DNA of 64,000 nt from Shewanella kaireitica (GCF_023284045.1 NZ_JAKIKQ010000005.1:186001-250000); one strand, 5' to 3'. Shown: positions 43,850 through 53,742, counted from the first letter of the stretch. A program made the numbers and translations. Notes: generated from the letters alone by a model not told the origin.

Positions 43850-44272
43850 TTAATAACCGCTTTTGTTCTGCCTTAGGGCTTTGGTTGCCCCTTTCTGTTT
43901 TTTTGCATCCATTCTTCGTCGTTGGCTGCCTTTAGTCGGTTTGGTGGCGATGCGCTTCTTTTGTACCGCTGCTACGCTGGCAACTAACGCAATAAACTGT
44001 TCAAGTGCGGTTTGGCGATTAAAGTCTTGGCTGCGACTTTGTTGGCATTTGATGATAATTTTGCCACTTTTAGTGATGCGGTGATCGGCCTTGGCAAGCA
44101 AACGTGCTTGATAAAACTCAGGTAAAGAAGAGTTTTTTATATCAAAGATAAGCTGGGCGGCAGTCGACACTTTATTAAGGTGTTGACCTCCTGCGCCGCT
44201 GGAGCGGATAAACTGCCATTCTAGCTCGCTATCTTGAATCGAAACCGCGTTGGATATTTTGATTAATGCCAA
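43850..44272 (-). CDS. arfB: Alternative ribosome-rescue factor ArfB
   Basis: The 140-residue protein contains the peptide-release motif in S-G-A-G-G-Q-H-L-N-K near residue 26 and ends in a long basic tail (K-K-R-I-A-T-K-P-T-K-G-S-Q-R-R-R). This is the ArfB/YaeJ layout: the GGQ hydrolyses peptidyl-tRNA on stalled ribosomes and the tail enters the empty mRNA channel. Confidence 0.93.
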   Translation of the reverse strand: MALIKISNAVSIQDSELEWQFIRSSGAGGQHLNKVSTAAQLIFDIKNSSLPEFYQARLLAKADHRITKSGKIIIKCQQSRSQDFNRQTALEQFIALVASVAAVQKKRIATKPTKGSQRRRMDAKKQKGATKALRQNKSGY

Positions 44273-44474
44273 TGAATAATGCCCGCTGTAAAAGGTTCAT
44301 TTCAAGAAAAGCCGACACTGCTAAGCTTGATGAAGGTCAATGTTAACAGAGTTTAAGCTAAAATAAGGGCTTAAGCCGCTTTTCCTTCAACATTGATTTG
44401 CTATCATCAAGCAATTATTGATTCGACTTTCTACATAAGAGTCTATTCGCTAGGGTCTAGGAGTTAGGGTATAT

Positions 44475-44834
44475 ATGCTGTGTAAAATTCCGGATATCAC
44501 TAAAGGCGTCATTAGCTTATTTGCCAGCGGTCGTTTATCGACTGAAGATTATGGGCAAATCCTGCAGCCGATGATTGAGAAGTACCAAGGTAACACAGGT
44601 AAGGTATGTTTATATGTCGAGGCCGATGTGTTGCTCGAGGGATGGGAGCATCAGTCACTAGCGGGAAGTGGTGAAGTACAATTACCTAACTTTGAAGCCT
44701 TAGTCCTGGTTGGCGGCCCAGATTGGTTTGGTAATGCAGTTAAGTTACTCGGCCCCTTCATGCAGGGCGAGGTCGCTTGGTTTCCATTAGAACAAAAGCA
44801 ACAGGCAATTGACTGGATTGCCGAACGCACCTAA
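44475..44834 (+). CDS. SpoIIAA-like (STAS-fold) protein
   Basis: The 119-residue protein has the alternating strand-helix pattern of the SpoIIAA-like family: V-I-S-L-F-A-S-G-R-L-S-T-E-D-Y near the start, V-C-L-Y-V-E-A-D and E-V-A-W-F-P-L-E-Q-K-Q-Q-A-I-D-W-I at the end. Members are cytoplasmic and lipid- or nucleotide-binding roles are suspected but not defined. AGGAG precedes ATG 44475. Confidence 0.8.
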   Translation: MLCKIPDITKGVISLFASGRLSTEDYGQILQPMIEKYQGNTGKVCLYVEADVLLEGWEHQSLAGSGEVQLPNFEALVLVGGPDWFGNAVKLLGPFMQGEVAWFPLEQKQQAIDWIAERT

Positions 44835-44891
44835 AGGTATACTCGCGAAAAGTTACTTTCGCATATTCGCAGATATAAAAAGGATTAACAG

Positions 44892-45068
44892 ATGTCTCTT
44901 TCAAAATTTTCAGCAGCAAGTTTAGCACTGGTATTTGCTTTAGGCCTGTCAGCTTGTGCGCCTGAAGTCGGCAGTGAGGCTTGGTGTAAGCAGATGAGCG
45001 ATAAGCCATCAGGTGATTGGAGTACTAACGAAGCGACTGATTACGCTAAACATTGCGTATTTAAGTAA
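44892..45068 (+). CDS. Very small lipoprotein, DUF3012-like
   Basis: This 58-residue frame begins with a clear lipoprotein signal (F-A-L-G-L-S-A-C) and continues P-E-V-G-S-E-A-W-C-K-Q-M-S-D-K-P-S-G-D-W, ending Y-A-K-H-C-V-F-K. The W-C-K-x-M-x-x-K-P-x-G-D-W pattern is that of the DUF3012 family of tiny outer-membrane lipoproteins. AGGA precedes the ATG, and two cysteines in the mature part could form a disulfide. Confidence 0.85.
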   Translation: MSLSKFSAASLALVFALGLSACAPEVGSEAWCKQMSDKPSGDWSTNEATDYAKHCVFK

Positions 45069-45200
45069 CTGCTGGAATCAAGAGTTATGAGCAGGTTCAC
45101 TTAGTACGATTTAAAAGTTGTTCTAAGTGAACTTTAGGATATTATGCTAGTCATATTGGCTAGAACCATTATGTTTTAGTTTCGATTATAAAGGTGAAAT

Positions 45201-45641
45201 TTGCGTTTATTTGCTCCTCAAAACCTTCTAAAGATGGCAACCGTGCTTATCGCTATTGTGCTCCTGCAGTTTGCAGGCGGCAATCTTGGCGCGCACCAGC
45301 TGCATTTAGGCGATCATGAAGAGGAGAGTGAATCACACCCACATATCCAGTTTACGGCTGATGTCACCACTTTAGCTCAATGTGTAGATGATTGTACCTG
45401 TCCTCTTGAGCTACAACAGAGCGACCAGGCTGACCTCGAAAAACATGAACATACTGTAGTTAAGACCGAATCGCAGAGTTTTGATCTGTGTCTTGACTGT
45501 CCTTGTCATGGTGGTCATGTGACCGCTATGTCAATTGAATCAATAACACCGTCTACCCCCGTCGGTGATATGGTTGTTAGCGTTGATAAACAATACCTTC
45601 CTCCTGTTCAGCTGCGAGATTATCGCCCCCCTATCGCTTAA
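45201..45641 (+). CDS. Periplasmic Cys/His-rich protein before metal efflux operon
   Basis: The 146-residue product starts with TTG 45201 (AAGG upstream) and has a signal-type hydrophobic segment. The mature protein is dense in metal-binding residues: H-L-G-D-H-E-E-E-S-E-S-H-P-H, C-V-D-D-C-T-C, H-E-H and C-L-D-C-P-C-H-G-G-H. Its position 340 bases before czcC suggests a periplasmic metal binder or sensor accessory, comparable in role, not in sequence, to CzcI/CnrX-type proteins. No named family is recognised. Confidence 0.72.
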   Translation: MRLFAPQNLLKMATVLIAIVLLQFAGGNLGAHQLHLGDHEEESESHPHIQFTADVTTLAQCVDDCTCPLELQQSDQADLEKHEHTVVKTESQSFDLCLDCPCHGGHVTAMSIESITPSTPVGDMVVSVDKQYLPPVQLRDYRPPIA

Positions 45642-45982
45642 TCCTTAACAGCATTAGTGTCTTTACAGCCTTGTTGGGCTTGCATCTCGTCGATGTTTAG
45701 CTGCTGCATAGTTGTATGAGATCTTTGCTGAATCTTTAGTTTCCAATGAGTATGAATAAGCCGCAAGTGAGTTGTTGCAGCTACTGCTGTGCAGCTAACA
45801 GTAAGTGTTTATCCATACTGCTCTATAAAGATTGATACAAGCAGTCCAAGATTAAATTTTTTGGACCTACTGTATGGCATTCGGCATAGACATTTCCTTG
45901 ATTAACGTACGTTTGAGAATGCGCTTATGCGCCCTAAATACGCACTTAGTGGGAATGTGTTGCTGGATAAAAAGGATCCACG
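45642..45982. other. Intergenic region before the efflux operon
   Basis: The 341 bases hold no credible gene and probably carry the metal-responsive promoter. I see no strong palindrome or terminator. Confidence 0.4.
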
Positions 45983-47299
45983 ATGAAAAAAACCATGATC
46001 GCCACTGTTTTACTAGGTTACTTGGCCAGTAATGCCATTACTTCACAGGTAATAGCTGCAGAAACAGACTCAATGGCAGTTGTACCTTCAATAGCATTAA
46101 GCACATCCAGTACAGGTGTAGCACAGTTTAATGACTGGCTACCTCAAGTGATTTCACTCTTTAATGCATTACCGGAGATTCAAGCGCAGAGTGCACGTCG
46201 CCAGCAAGCACTGCTAAGCATACAGGCTGCAGATAGAGCGATTTATAACCCTGAGCTTGGTATGAATTATCAGACAAATGACTCCGAAGCATCCGACGAT
46301 ACTTATACTCTCGACATAAGCCAAACCCTAGATTGGGGCGATAAACGTGGTGCAGCAACACGGATGGCCCAGCTTGAAAGCGAAATACTCGTTGCAGATA
46401 TCATGCTAGAGCGCAGCCAAATGCTGGCCGAACGGCTGCAAGCCTTGGCCAGTCAAGCCCAAGCTAAAAAGGCATTGCTTTTTCAACAGCAACAATTTGA
46501 ACGCGCTAAAGCTCAATTGGATATTGGGCATCAACGCTTAGAAGTGGGTGATATATCCAGTGTGGAGCTGCAGTTAATGCAACTTGAACTTGCCAGTAAT
46601 GCCGCGGATTATGCCATCGCAGAGCAAGTGTCAATAGCAGCCGATGGTGCGGTGCTAGGCTTGTTTGGCGAAGTTGAACTGCCGTTTGCCGACTTTCTGC
46701 ATGCGCTTAGTGCTCAAACAAGTCAGCTTGAAGTCTCCCCTGAACTGCCTGCGCTAAAAAGTGCTTATCAGCAGGTGTTGATTGCGAAAGTCGCTGCCAA
46801 GCAGGCCAAAGCAGATAGTGCCGCAGACCCAACGATTAGCTTAAGTGCCGAGCGAGAAGGGGAAGACAACAAAGTTGGCGTTGGGGTTTCTATTCCGTTG
46901 CAGTTTAGAAATAACTATAGCGACGTTATCGCAGTGGCTAATGAAGGGATCACAATCGCGGAGCAAACATACCTTGCCAAGGAGCGAGTGCTTTTACAGC
47001 AGCAGAAGCAGTTTGCTTTGAGTCAACCTAGGCTGGCACAGCGTTATCAAGATTGGCGTGAGTTAGTACTTACATCAGGCGGTGAGGCCGCGAAGAACTT
47101 AGCACAGCAATGGCAGACAGGTGACATAAACACCAGTGATTACCTGCAAAGTCAACGCCAGATAAGCAGCAGCTATCTGGCTGGACTCACGTTGGAATCA
47201 GCTCTGTATGAGAACTGGCTGACGTGGATGGGCGCCAGTGGGCAACTTGAGTCTTACCTCAATAGTCAACTTGCACACGCTCCCAAGCTCCCAAGCTAA
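45983..47299 (+). CDS. czcC: CzcC-type outer-membrane efflux protein
   Basis: The 438-residue protein has a signal peptide and the two helical halves of the outer-membrane efflux (TolC/CzcC) family, with Q-A-R-R-Q-Q-A-L-L-S-I-Q and long Ala/Gln/Glu-rich helices and a central Y-N-P-E-L-G strand. It forms the exit duct for the CzcBA pump encoded next. AAGGA precedes the ATG. The symbol denotes the family; the metal is not proven. Confidence 0.87.
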   Translation: MKKTMIATVLLGYLASNAITSQVIAAETDSMAVVPSIALSTSSTGVAQFNDWLPQVISLFNALPEIQAQSARRQQALLSIQAADRAIYNPELGMNYQTNDSEASDDTYTLDISQTLDWGDKRGAATRMAQLESEILVADIMLERSQMLAERLQALASQAQAKKALLFQQQQFERAKAQLDIGHQRLEVGDISSVELQLMQLELASNAADYAIAEQVSIAADGAVLGLFGEVELPFADFLHALSAQTSQLEVSPELPALKSAYQQVLIAKVAAKQAKADSAADPTISLSAEREGEDNKVGVGVSIPLQFRNNYSDVIAVANEGITIAEQTYLAKERVLLQQQKQFALSQPRLAQRYQDWRELVLTSGGEAAKNLAQQWQTGDINTSDYLQSQRQISSSYLAGLTLESALYENWLTWMGASGQLESYLNSQLAHAPKLPS

Positions 47300-47313
47300 G
47301 TAAGGGGTAGATA

Positions 47314-48606
47314 ATGAAAAATATTAGAACAGACATCATGAAAATTAATAGCATCAAGTCGGCAGAATATATGAATACGTCAACGGTTAAGCAAACTCAA
47401 AAAACAGTATTTGGTCTCAATGCGATTACGCGCGCAATGAGCTTTGGTCTATTCATGGCAATCAGTAGCGCGTTTATCATGCCTTTGGTGGCAAATGCTG
47501 GCGATGGTCATGATCATGCTCAAGAGGCGCCCGCTAAAGAGGTTGTTACCGAGGATGATGGTCACGGCCATGGTGCTGCTGGTGAGGCGGAAGAAGAGCA
47601 TGGACTGGACGCATTAAAGCTGACGCCTGAACAGCGTGAGTTGGCAGCGATCAAGGTGATCAGCTTAACGGAGCAAAGTTTCAGTTTAGAAGCGGTTGCA
47701 ACAGCAACCTTGGTGGTTGACCGTGACCGTACTATCACTATTGCGCCACAGGTCGATGTACGCGTACAAAAACGCAATGTTGTACCAGGTCAGGAAGTGC
47801 AGCAAGGTGATGTATTGCTGACTTTAGGTGGAGTGGCAGTCGCTCAAGCACAAGCAGATTATATCAATGCTGAAGCTGAATGGAGCCGAGTTAAGCGCAT
47901 GAGTAAGAGTGCGGTGAGTGCTAGTCGTCGACTGCAAGCTCAGGTAGACGCAGAGCTTAAGCGAGCCACGCTTGAGGCAATGAAGATGACGCCAAAGCAG
48001 ATTAAAGCATTGGCTTCGAACCCCGAAACTATCGGAAGTTATCAGTTACTCGCGCCGATTACCGGCCGTGTCCAGCAAGACTTAGCCATGTTAGGGCAAG
48101 TTATTCCTGCAGGCACGGCACTGATGCAGCTTACTGATGAGTCACATCTTTGGGTGCAAGCAGAGCTGACTCCAGCTCAAGCTGAAAAAGTCAGTATTGG
48201 TAGCAAAGCCATCGTTAAAGTCGGTGATAAGAGCCTAGAAGCTAAAATTATTGGCCGTTCACATGAACTCGATAGCGTCACCCGTACTGAGCAGATCTTA
48301 GTGAGCTTTGAAAATTCAGGTCATGTTTTACATGCTGGGCAGTTTGCTGAACTTTATCTTCCTGACGCGCAGCAAGGTGGAGTCATTTTGCCTGATTCTG
48401 CGCTTACACGCGGTGGCGATGGAGACTGGCAGGTGTTTATTGAAGACGAAGATGGTTTTGAGGCTCAAGAGGTTGAAGTGGTTGAACGTCAACGCGGTAT
48501 GAACTTAGTTCGCGGTCTAGCATCAGGTTCTAACGTTGTTGTTTCAGGCGCATTTTTCTTGTCTTCAGAGCAAGCGAAGTCTGGCTTCGATATTCACAAC
48601 CACTAA
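47314..48606 (+). CDS. czcB: CzcB-type periplasmic adaptor protein
   Basis: The 430-residue membrane fusion protein has an N-terminal signal, a His-rich segment (D-G-H-D-H-A-Q and D-D-G-H-G-H-G) and the barrel-sandwich and hairpin domains of RND adaptors (V-P-G-Q-E-V-Q-Q-G-D-V-L; L-L-A-P-I-T-G-R-V). The His-rich stretch suggests periplasmic metal capture and handover to CzcA. Several ATGs occur in the first 35 codons, so the exact start is uncertain. Confidence 0.88.
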   Translation: MKNIRTDIMKINSIKSAEYMNTSTVKQTQKTVFGLNAITRAMSFGLFMAISSAFIMPLVANAGDGHDHAQEAPAKEVVTEDDGHGHGAAGEAEEEHGLDALKLTPEQRELAAIKVISLTEQSFSLEAVATATLVVDRDRTITIAPQVDVRVQKRNVVPGQEVQQGDVLLTLGGVAVAQAQADYINAEAEWSRVKRMSKSAVSASRRLQAQVDAELKRATLEAMKMTPKQIKALASNPETIGSYQLLAPITGRVQQDLAMLGQVIPAGTALMQLTDESHLWVQAELTPAQAEKVSIGSKAIVKVGDKSLEAKIIGRSHELDSVTRTEQILVSFENSGHVLHAGQFAELYLPDAQQGGVILPDSALTRGGDGDWQVFIEDEDGFEAQEVEVVERQRGMNLVRGLASGSNVVVSGAFFLSSEQAKSGFDIHNH

Positions 48607-48618
48607 GAGGCGCTCACT

Positions 48619-51600
48619 ATGTTACAGAAATTAATAGACGCTGCGATCCGCAATCGTCTGATGGTGGTGCTTGCGCTTTTAGCTGCGGTGATTGCTAGTG
48701 CAGCTATGCTACCAAAACTTAATCTAGATGCATTCCCAGATGTCACTAACGTCCAGGTGACAGTGAATACGGCGGCGGAAGGGCTCGCGGCTGAAGAAGT
48801 TGAAAAGCTAATTAGTTATCCTGTTGAATCGGCCATGTACGCGCTGCCTTCAGTAACAGAAGTTCGCTCACTGTCGCGCACGGGCTTGTCAATTGTCACT
48901 GTGGTATTTGCTGAGGGGACAGATATCTATTTTGCTCGCCAGCAAGTATTTGAGCAATTACAGGCAGCGAGAGAGATGATCCCTGATGGGGTTGGGGTGC
49001 CTGAAATTGGCCCAAATACCTCTGGCTTAGGACAGATTTACCAGTATATTCTGCGGGCAGAGCCTGGTTCAGGCGTTGATGCGTCAGAGCTACGAAGCCT
49101 AAATGACTATCTCGTTAAGCTTATCATGATGCCAGTAGGTGGCGTGACTGAGGTGCTGTCGTTTGGTGGTGAGGTGCGTCAATATCAAGTGCAGATAGAC
49201 CCGAATAAAATGCGCAGCTACGGCCTGTCCATGGAGCAAGTGACGAATGCATTAGAGAGCAACAACCGCAACGCGGGTGGCTGGTTTATGGACCAAGGTC
49301 AAGAGCAGCTCGTTGTGCGTGGTTATGGTTTATTGCCTGCGGGGGATGCAGGTTTAAAAGCGATTACCCAGATCCCAGTTGCTGAAGTGGCTGGTACACC
49401 GGTACGCGTGAGCGATATTGCTAATGTCGAATATGGCAGTGAGATCCGCGTTGGTGCTGTCACCATGACTCGCCGCGACGAGGCTGGTAATAAGCAAGTG
49501 TTAGGTGAGGTGGTTGCTGGCGTAGTGCTTAAACGTATGGGCGCAAATACAAAAGCAACCATTGATGATATCAGTGAGCGTAGTGCTTTAATCGAACAAG
49601 CTCTGCCTGAAGGCGTGTCGTTTGAGGTTTTTTATGATCAAGCAGATTTAGTCGACAAAGCGGTGGAGACTGTGCGTGACGCATTGCTAATGGCATTTGT
49701 GTTTATCGTGGTGATCTTGGCGCTGTTTTTAGTCAACATTCGCGCCACTATGTTGGTGCTGCTGTCGATCCCTGTGTCGATTGGTTTGGCGCTGATGGTT
49801 ATGTCCTACTTTGGTATGTCTGCGAACTTGATGTCGCTTGGAGGCTTGGCGGTAGCGATTGGTATGTTGGTAGATGGTTCGGTGGTGATGGTTGAAAACA
49901 TCTTCAAACACCTAACACAGCCAGATAGACGTCATTTATCCGAGGCGCAAGCGCGCGCTTCAGGTGAACTTGACCCACATCATGCAGATGAAGATGGTAT
50001 TGATGCGGGTGAGCGCAGCGGTATTGCGATGCGTGTGATGCTGGCTGCAAAGGAGGTGTGTAGCCCAATCTTTTTTGCGACAGCCATTATCATCGTTGTC
50101 TTTGCCCCACTATTTGCTTTAGAAGGTGTTGAAGGCAAGCTGTTTCAACCTATGGCAGTTAGTATCATTTTGGCGATGATCTCTGCGTTGTTAGTGGCAC
50201 TTATTGCAGTACCAGCGTTAGCCGTTTATTTGTTTAAACGTGGTGTTACGCTAAAAGAAAGTGCAGTGCTTAAGCCTATTGAAGCGGGGTACCGTAAGTT
50301 ATTGAGCGCTACAATGGCAAAACCTAAAGTGGTGGTGATTACTGCTGTTGTGATGTTTGCTATGAGCATGATGTTGCTACCAAGACTGGGTACTGAATTT
50401 GTCCCAGAACTCGAAGAGGGGACAATTAACCTGCGGGTGACATTAGCACCGACTGCAAGCTTAGGTACTTCTTTAGAGGTTGCTCCTAAACTTGAGGCTA
50501 TGTTGCTTGAGTTTCCTGAAGTTGACTATGCCCTGAGCCGTATCGGTGCCCCTGAGCTGGGTGGCGATCCTGAGCCAGTGAGTAACATCGAAATCTATAT
50601 TGGACTCAAGCCGATTGAGCAATGGCAACATGCAGAAACACGTTTAGAGCTGCAGCGTAAGATGGAAGAGAGACTCAGTATCTACCCTGGCCTATTATTT
50701 ACCTTCTCACAACCTATTGCGACTCGAGTTGATGAATTGCTGTCAGGGGTAAAAGCCCAGCTAGCGATTAAGATCTTTGGTCCCGACTTAGATGTGCTGT
50801 CTGAGCGTGGCCAAGTATTGACGGACTTAGTTACTCAAATCCCCGGTGCAGTGGATGTGTCATTGGAGCAGGTGAGTGGTGAAGCACAGCTGGTGGTACG
50901 TCCGAAGCGTGATCTGTTAGCGCGTTACGGGATCAGCGTTGATACCGTAATGGGCTTAGTGAGTCAGGGGATCGGTGGTGTAAGTGCGGGGCAGGTGATT
51001 GATGGTAACGCTCGCTACGATATTAATGTGCGATTGGCGGAAGAATACCGCAGTGCACCTGATGCATTGCGTGACTTACTATTAAGTGGTGCTAATGGTG
51101 CTACGGTACGTTTAGGTGAAGTGGCTGATGTGGTTATCGAGATGGCGCCTCCAAATATTCGCCGAGATGATGTACAGCGTCGTGTGGTCGTGCAAGCAAA
51201 CGTAGCTGGTCGAGATATGGGGTCGGTGGTCAACGACATTTATGCCGTGGTGCCGCAAGCTGAATTGCCACCAGGTTACACTGTGGTGGTTGGCGGTCAG
51301 TATGAGAATCAGCAACGTGCACAGCAGAAGCTAATGTTAGTGGTGCCTATCTCTATTGCTCTTATTGCGCTGTTGTTGTACTTCTCGTTTGGCTCAATTA
51401 AGCAGGTCGGACTGATTATGGCTAACGTACCATTAGCATTGATTGGTGGCGTTGTTGCTTTGTATGTCAGTGGTACTTATCTTTCGGTGCCAAGTTCGAT
51501 TGGCTTTATCACCCTATTTGGTGTGGCCGTCCTTAACGGTGTGGTACTGGTGGATTCGATAAATCAACGTCGATCGAGCGTCAAGTCAGAGTCGAATGAG

Positions 51601-51867
51601 TCTCTTTTTGAAGCGGTATATGAAGGCACTGTTGGTCGATTACGTCCAGTACTGATGACGGCACTGACCTCTGCACTGGGCTTGATCCCTATCTTAATTT
51701 CATCTGGGGTCGGTAGCGAAATTCAGCAGCCGCTAGCAATTGTGATTATTGGTGGTCTGTTCAGCTCGACAGCGTTGACATTATTAGTGCTGCCAACATT
51801 GTATCGCTGGTTGTACCAAGATCGCGCTAACAAAGGTCTGAGCAAGGATTTTGAAGCTCTGGATTAA
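48619..51867 (+). CDS. czcA: CzcA/HME-type RND heavy-metal efflux pump
   Basis: The 1082-residue protein has the RND plan of twelve helices with two large periplasmic loops. The TM4 motif A-I-G-M-L-V-D-G-S-V-V-M-V-E-N (about residue 420) identifies the heavy-metal efflux (HME) class. It begins with D-A-F-P-D-V-T-N-V-Q-V-T-V, typical of CzcA/CusA pumps. The VDGSVV variant differs from the classical Zn/Co/Cd and Cu/Ag motifs, so the metal stays open. A cytoplasmic His/Asp insertion (D-P-H-H-A-D-E-D-G) lies near residue 455. Confidence 0.92.
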   Translation: MLQKLIDAAIRNRLMVVLALLAAVIASAAMLPKLNLDAFPDVTNVQVTVNTAAEGLAAEEVEKLISYPVESAMYALPSVTEVRSLSRTGLSIVTVVFAEGTDIYFARQQVFEQLQAAREMIPDGVGVPEIGPNTSGLGQIYQYILRAEPGSGVDASELRSLNDYLVKLIMMPVGGVTEVLSFGGEVRQYQVQIDPNKMRSYGLSMEQVTNALESNNRNAGGWFMDQGQEQLVVRGYGLLPAGDAGLKAITQIPVAEVAGTPVRVSDIANVEYGSEIRVGAVTMTRRDEAGNKQVLGEVVAGVVLKRMGANTKATIDDISERSALIEQALPEGVSFEVFYDQADLVDKAVETVRDALLMAFVFIVVILALFLVNIRATMLVLLSIPVSIGLALMVMSYFGMSANLMSLGGLAVAIGMLVDGSVVMVENIFKHLTQPDRRHLSEAQARASGELDPHHADEDGIDAGERSGIAMRVMLAAKEVCSPIFFATAIIIVVFAPLFALEGVEGKLFQPMAVSIILAMISALLVALIAVPALAVYLFKRGVTLKESAVLKPIEAGYRKLLSATMAKPKVVVITAVVMFAMSMMLLPRLGTEFVPELEEGTINLRVTLAPTASLGTSLEVAPKLEAMLLEFPEVDYALSRIGAPELGGDPEPVSNIEIYIGLKPIEQWQHAETRLELQRKMEERLSIYPGLLFTFSQPIATRVDELLSGVKAQLAIKIFGPDLDVLSERGQVLTDLVTQIPGAVDVSLEQVSGEAQLVVRPKRDLLARYGISVDTVMGLVSQGIGGVSAGQVIDGNARYDINVRLAEEYRSAPDALRDLLLSGANGATVRLGEVADVVIEMAPPNIRRDDVQRRVVVQANVAGRDMGSVVNDIYAVVPQAELPPGYTVVVGGQYENQQRAQQKLMLVVPISIALIALLLYFSFGSIKQVGLIMANVPLALIGGVVALYVSGTYLSVPSSIGFITLFGVAVLNGVVLVDSINQRRSSVKSESNESLFEAVYEGTVGRLRPVLMTALTSALGLIPILISSGVGSEIQQPLAIVIIGGLFSSTALTLLVLPTLYRWLYQDRANKGLSKDFEALD

Positions 51868-52140
51868 TGGGGTTGTGTAAGCGCCCGACATCAACTGTGA
51901 TAAGGGCGCAGAAGGTTTTCTTTGGCAGGGTCGCTAAAGGGGGCTGAAGTCGGTATTCAGCATTAGTCTGCCTGATCCACCTATTTAGCCTTATATTGTT
52001 ACGGTTGGCTGGTCATTCTGGCATGTGTTCTTTTGGTTAAGACGCGACAAGTTGAGCGATTTTTAGTCGCGCTTTAATTTGTCTCGAGGTTGCCTGATCT
52101 GCTTAATCAAAGCTCATGTTACGGCCAGTTAATTTAGTAC
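51868..52140. other. Long 3' spacer after the efflux operon
   Basis: No gene or repeat is visible between the pump stop and the hairpin at 52141. It may hold a long 3' untranslated region. Confidence 0.4.
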
Positions 52141-52166
52141 GCGGAGCTGGATTGCTCCGCTTTTTA
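52141..52166 (+). terminator. Terminator between efflux operon and esterase gene
   Basis: GCGGAGC, loop TGGATT, GCTCCGC, then TTTTTA. Confidence 0.88.
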
Positions 52167-52187
52167 TTTTAATGTGCAATGATGAGG

Positions 52188-53447
52188 TTATTTAAGCTCC
52201 CACACCTCCCAGCTCTCCAATTGATATTTTTCTGCCAAGGCGAGTGCTTTTTCAAAGTGCTGCTGAGCTCTTTTTTCATCGCCTTCTGCCTTGTAGTAAA
52301 GGCTGAGCTGTTTGTGCCAATTTGGACTTTGTTCACCCTCTAACGTTACTTTCTCAAGTATGGTTTTAGCATGTTGGTTATCTCCTTTAATGAGTAACCC
52401 TTTGGCGACCTCAATGCTGACAATTGTTACTGATTCAGGAAAATGCTGCTCAATAGCTGTGAGTATTTCGTCTACCTTATCGACCTGCTTCGACCAAAAT
52501 AGGTATTTGGCAAACTGATAAGCGTGTAACCATTCAAACTGAAAGCCGCCCCACTGTTTTTGCAGTGTTTTAAAGTGTTTAATAACAGCCTTGTAGTCGC
52601 CAATTTCTAGCATATCAGTGCCATCAGTGGCGTAGTTTGGCGCTAAGAATTGTAAGCCATCGTATAGGGCTGGCAACGCAGTAGTGAAGTGGTTTTCAGT
52701 CGGATAGGATTCGAAATGCCACTGCAATGATTTATCCGCTGAAGCTTCAAAAACCGCAGCAACCTTATCGACTCCCATATCTTCTTCACGAGCAACAGAG
52801 AAAAACAGTGGGGCTGATAGTTTATTTTGTTGTAACAGTGATTCAATTTTATTCGCCACGCTGTAGTCATCAAACCAAGCGCTAGGGCTCATGGCAAGGT
52901 AAGCATTAAATGGGCTATCTTGCTGCATCATACTGTAAAGCGTAAACAAGCCTCCAAGTGAGTAACCGGCGAGTGCTTTCTGGCTGTTGCTTTTGAACTC
53001 TCTATCTATCAGCGGGACTAGCTCGTTAGTGAGATAATGATGAAACTCTGCCGCACCGCCAAAGGCTTTATCTTCTGTTGCCCAAGTCGTGGTGTATAGG
53101 TAGTCATCATCACCTTGATTCGCGACGCCTACCACTATCATCGGCGGTATTTTCCCCATGCGTGCGAGGTGTTTTACCAGCGCCGAAACATGCTGAAACT
53201 GGAAGTCTGCATCAATAATATACAGAGTTGGGTAATGCCTATCGCTGGCAAAGTAACGTTCAGGAAGTGACACCAAAAAGCGCCTTTCCTGCTTTAAAAC
53301 ACTTGATTGGTGCGTGTACTCGTGAGCACTAACAATGGCGCTATGCTGTAGTCCTTGCGAGGAGGCATTAGCCATAACCTGGCTGTTTATTACTAGTGAT
53401 AGCTGCAATATTAATAGATATTTCATAAGGTATATAACTGTTTTCAT
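52188..53447 (-). CDS. Secreted esterase with C-terminal TPR region
   Basis: The 419-residue protein has a signal peptide, an alpha/beta-hydrolase of the Fes/IroE-like COG2819 type (Y-P-T-L-Y-I-I-D-A-D, nucleophile elbow A-G-Y-S-L-G-G, late H in T-E-N-H-F) and a C-terminal helical part. That part repeats TPR-like units (A-Q-Q-H-F-E-K-A-L-A-L-A). Such two-part esterases are common in Shewanella-like bacteria; the substrate is unknown. The start is ATG 53447 or 53426. It diverges from the peroxidase-kinase operon across a GGTGAAG array. Confidence 0.85.
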   Translation of the reverse strand: MKTVIYLMKYLLILQLSLVINSQVMANASSQGLQHSAIVSAHEYTHQSSVLKQERRFLVSLPERYFASDRHYPTLYIIDADFQFQHVSALVKHLARMGKIPPMIVVGVANQGDDDYLYTTTWATEDKAFGGAAEFHHYLTNELVPLIDREFKSNSQKALAGYSLGGLFTLYSMMQQDSPFNAYLAMSPSAWFDDYSVANKIESLLQQNKLSAPLFFSVAREEDMGVDKVAAVFEASADKSLQWHFESYPTENHFTTALPALYDGLQFLAPNYATDGTDMLEIGDYKAVIKHFKTLQKQWGGFQFEWLHAYQFAKYLFWSKQVDKVDEILTAIEQHFPESVTIVSIEVAKGLLIKGDNQHAKTILEKVTLEGEQSPNWHKQLSLYYKAEGDEKRAQQHFEKALALAEKYQLESWEVWELK

Positions 53448-53520
53448 TGTTTTAAATTCTATTGATGTTTGCGTGGTTTATTCAGCTTAGCAGTTTCGCT
53501 TAGCAAGGAAATATCTAGAG

Positions 53521-53559
53521 GGTGAAGTCTTTGTAATCCTTGGTGAAGCTTCAGTGAAG
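53521..53559 (+). promoter_or_regulatory. Phased GGTGAAG motifs upstream of the peroxidase operon
   Basis: GGTGAAG at 53521 and 53542 and AGTGAAG at 53553 are spaced 21 and 11 bases. They lie 184-222 bases before the peroxidase start, the same distance and orientation as the TGGTGAA array before the TPR regulator (14000-14058). Confidence 0.55.
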
Positions 53560-53742
53560 CTATAAATCTAAGCACACTTAGCTAGGCATTGCCCCTTAGC
53601 TATTCAAGTAAAGAAACTGTTGATGTTGGGAGAGGTGGTCAGTTAATCATTGCTCTGAAAATTCGCATTATTGAATGCTTTAACTAAACTGAAAACTAAA
53701 TGCAGCGAAGGATTGCCGCATAAACTCACAGGGAGGTTAGCC

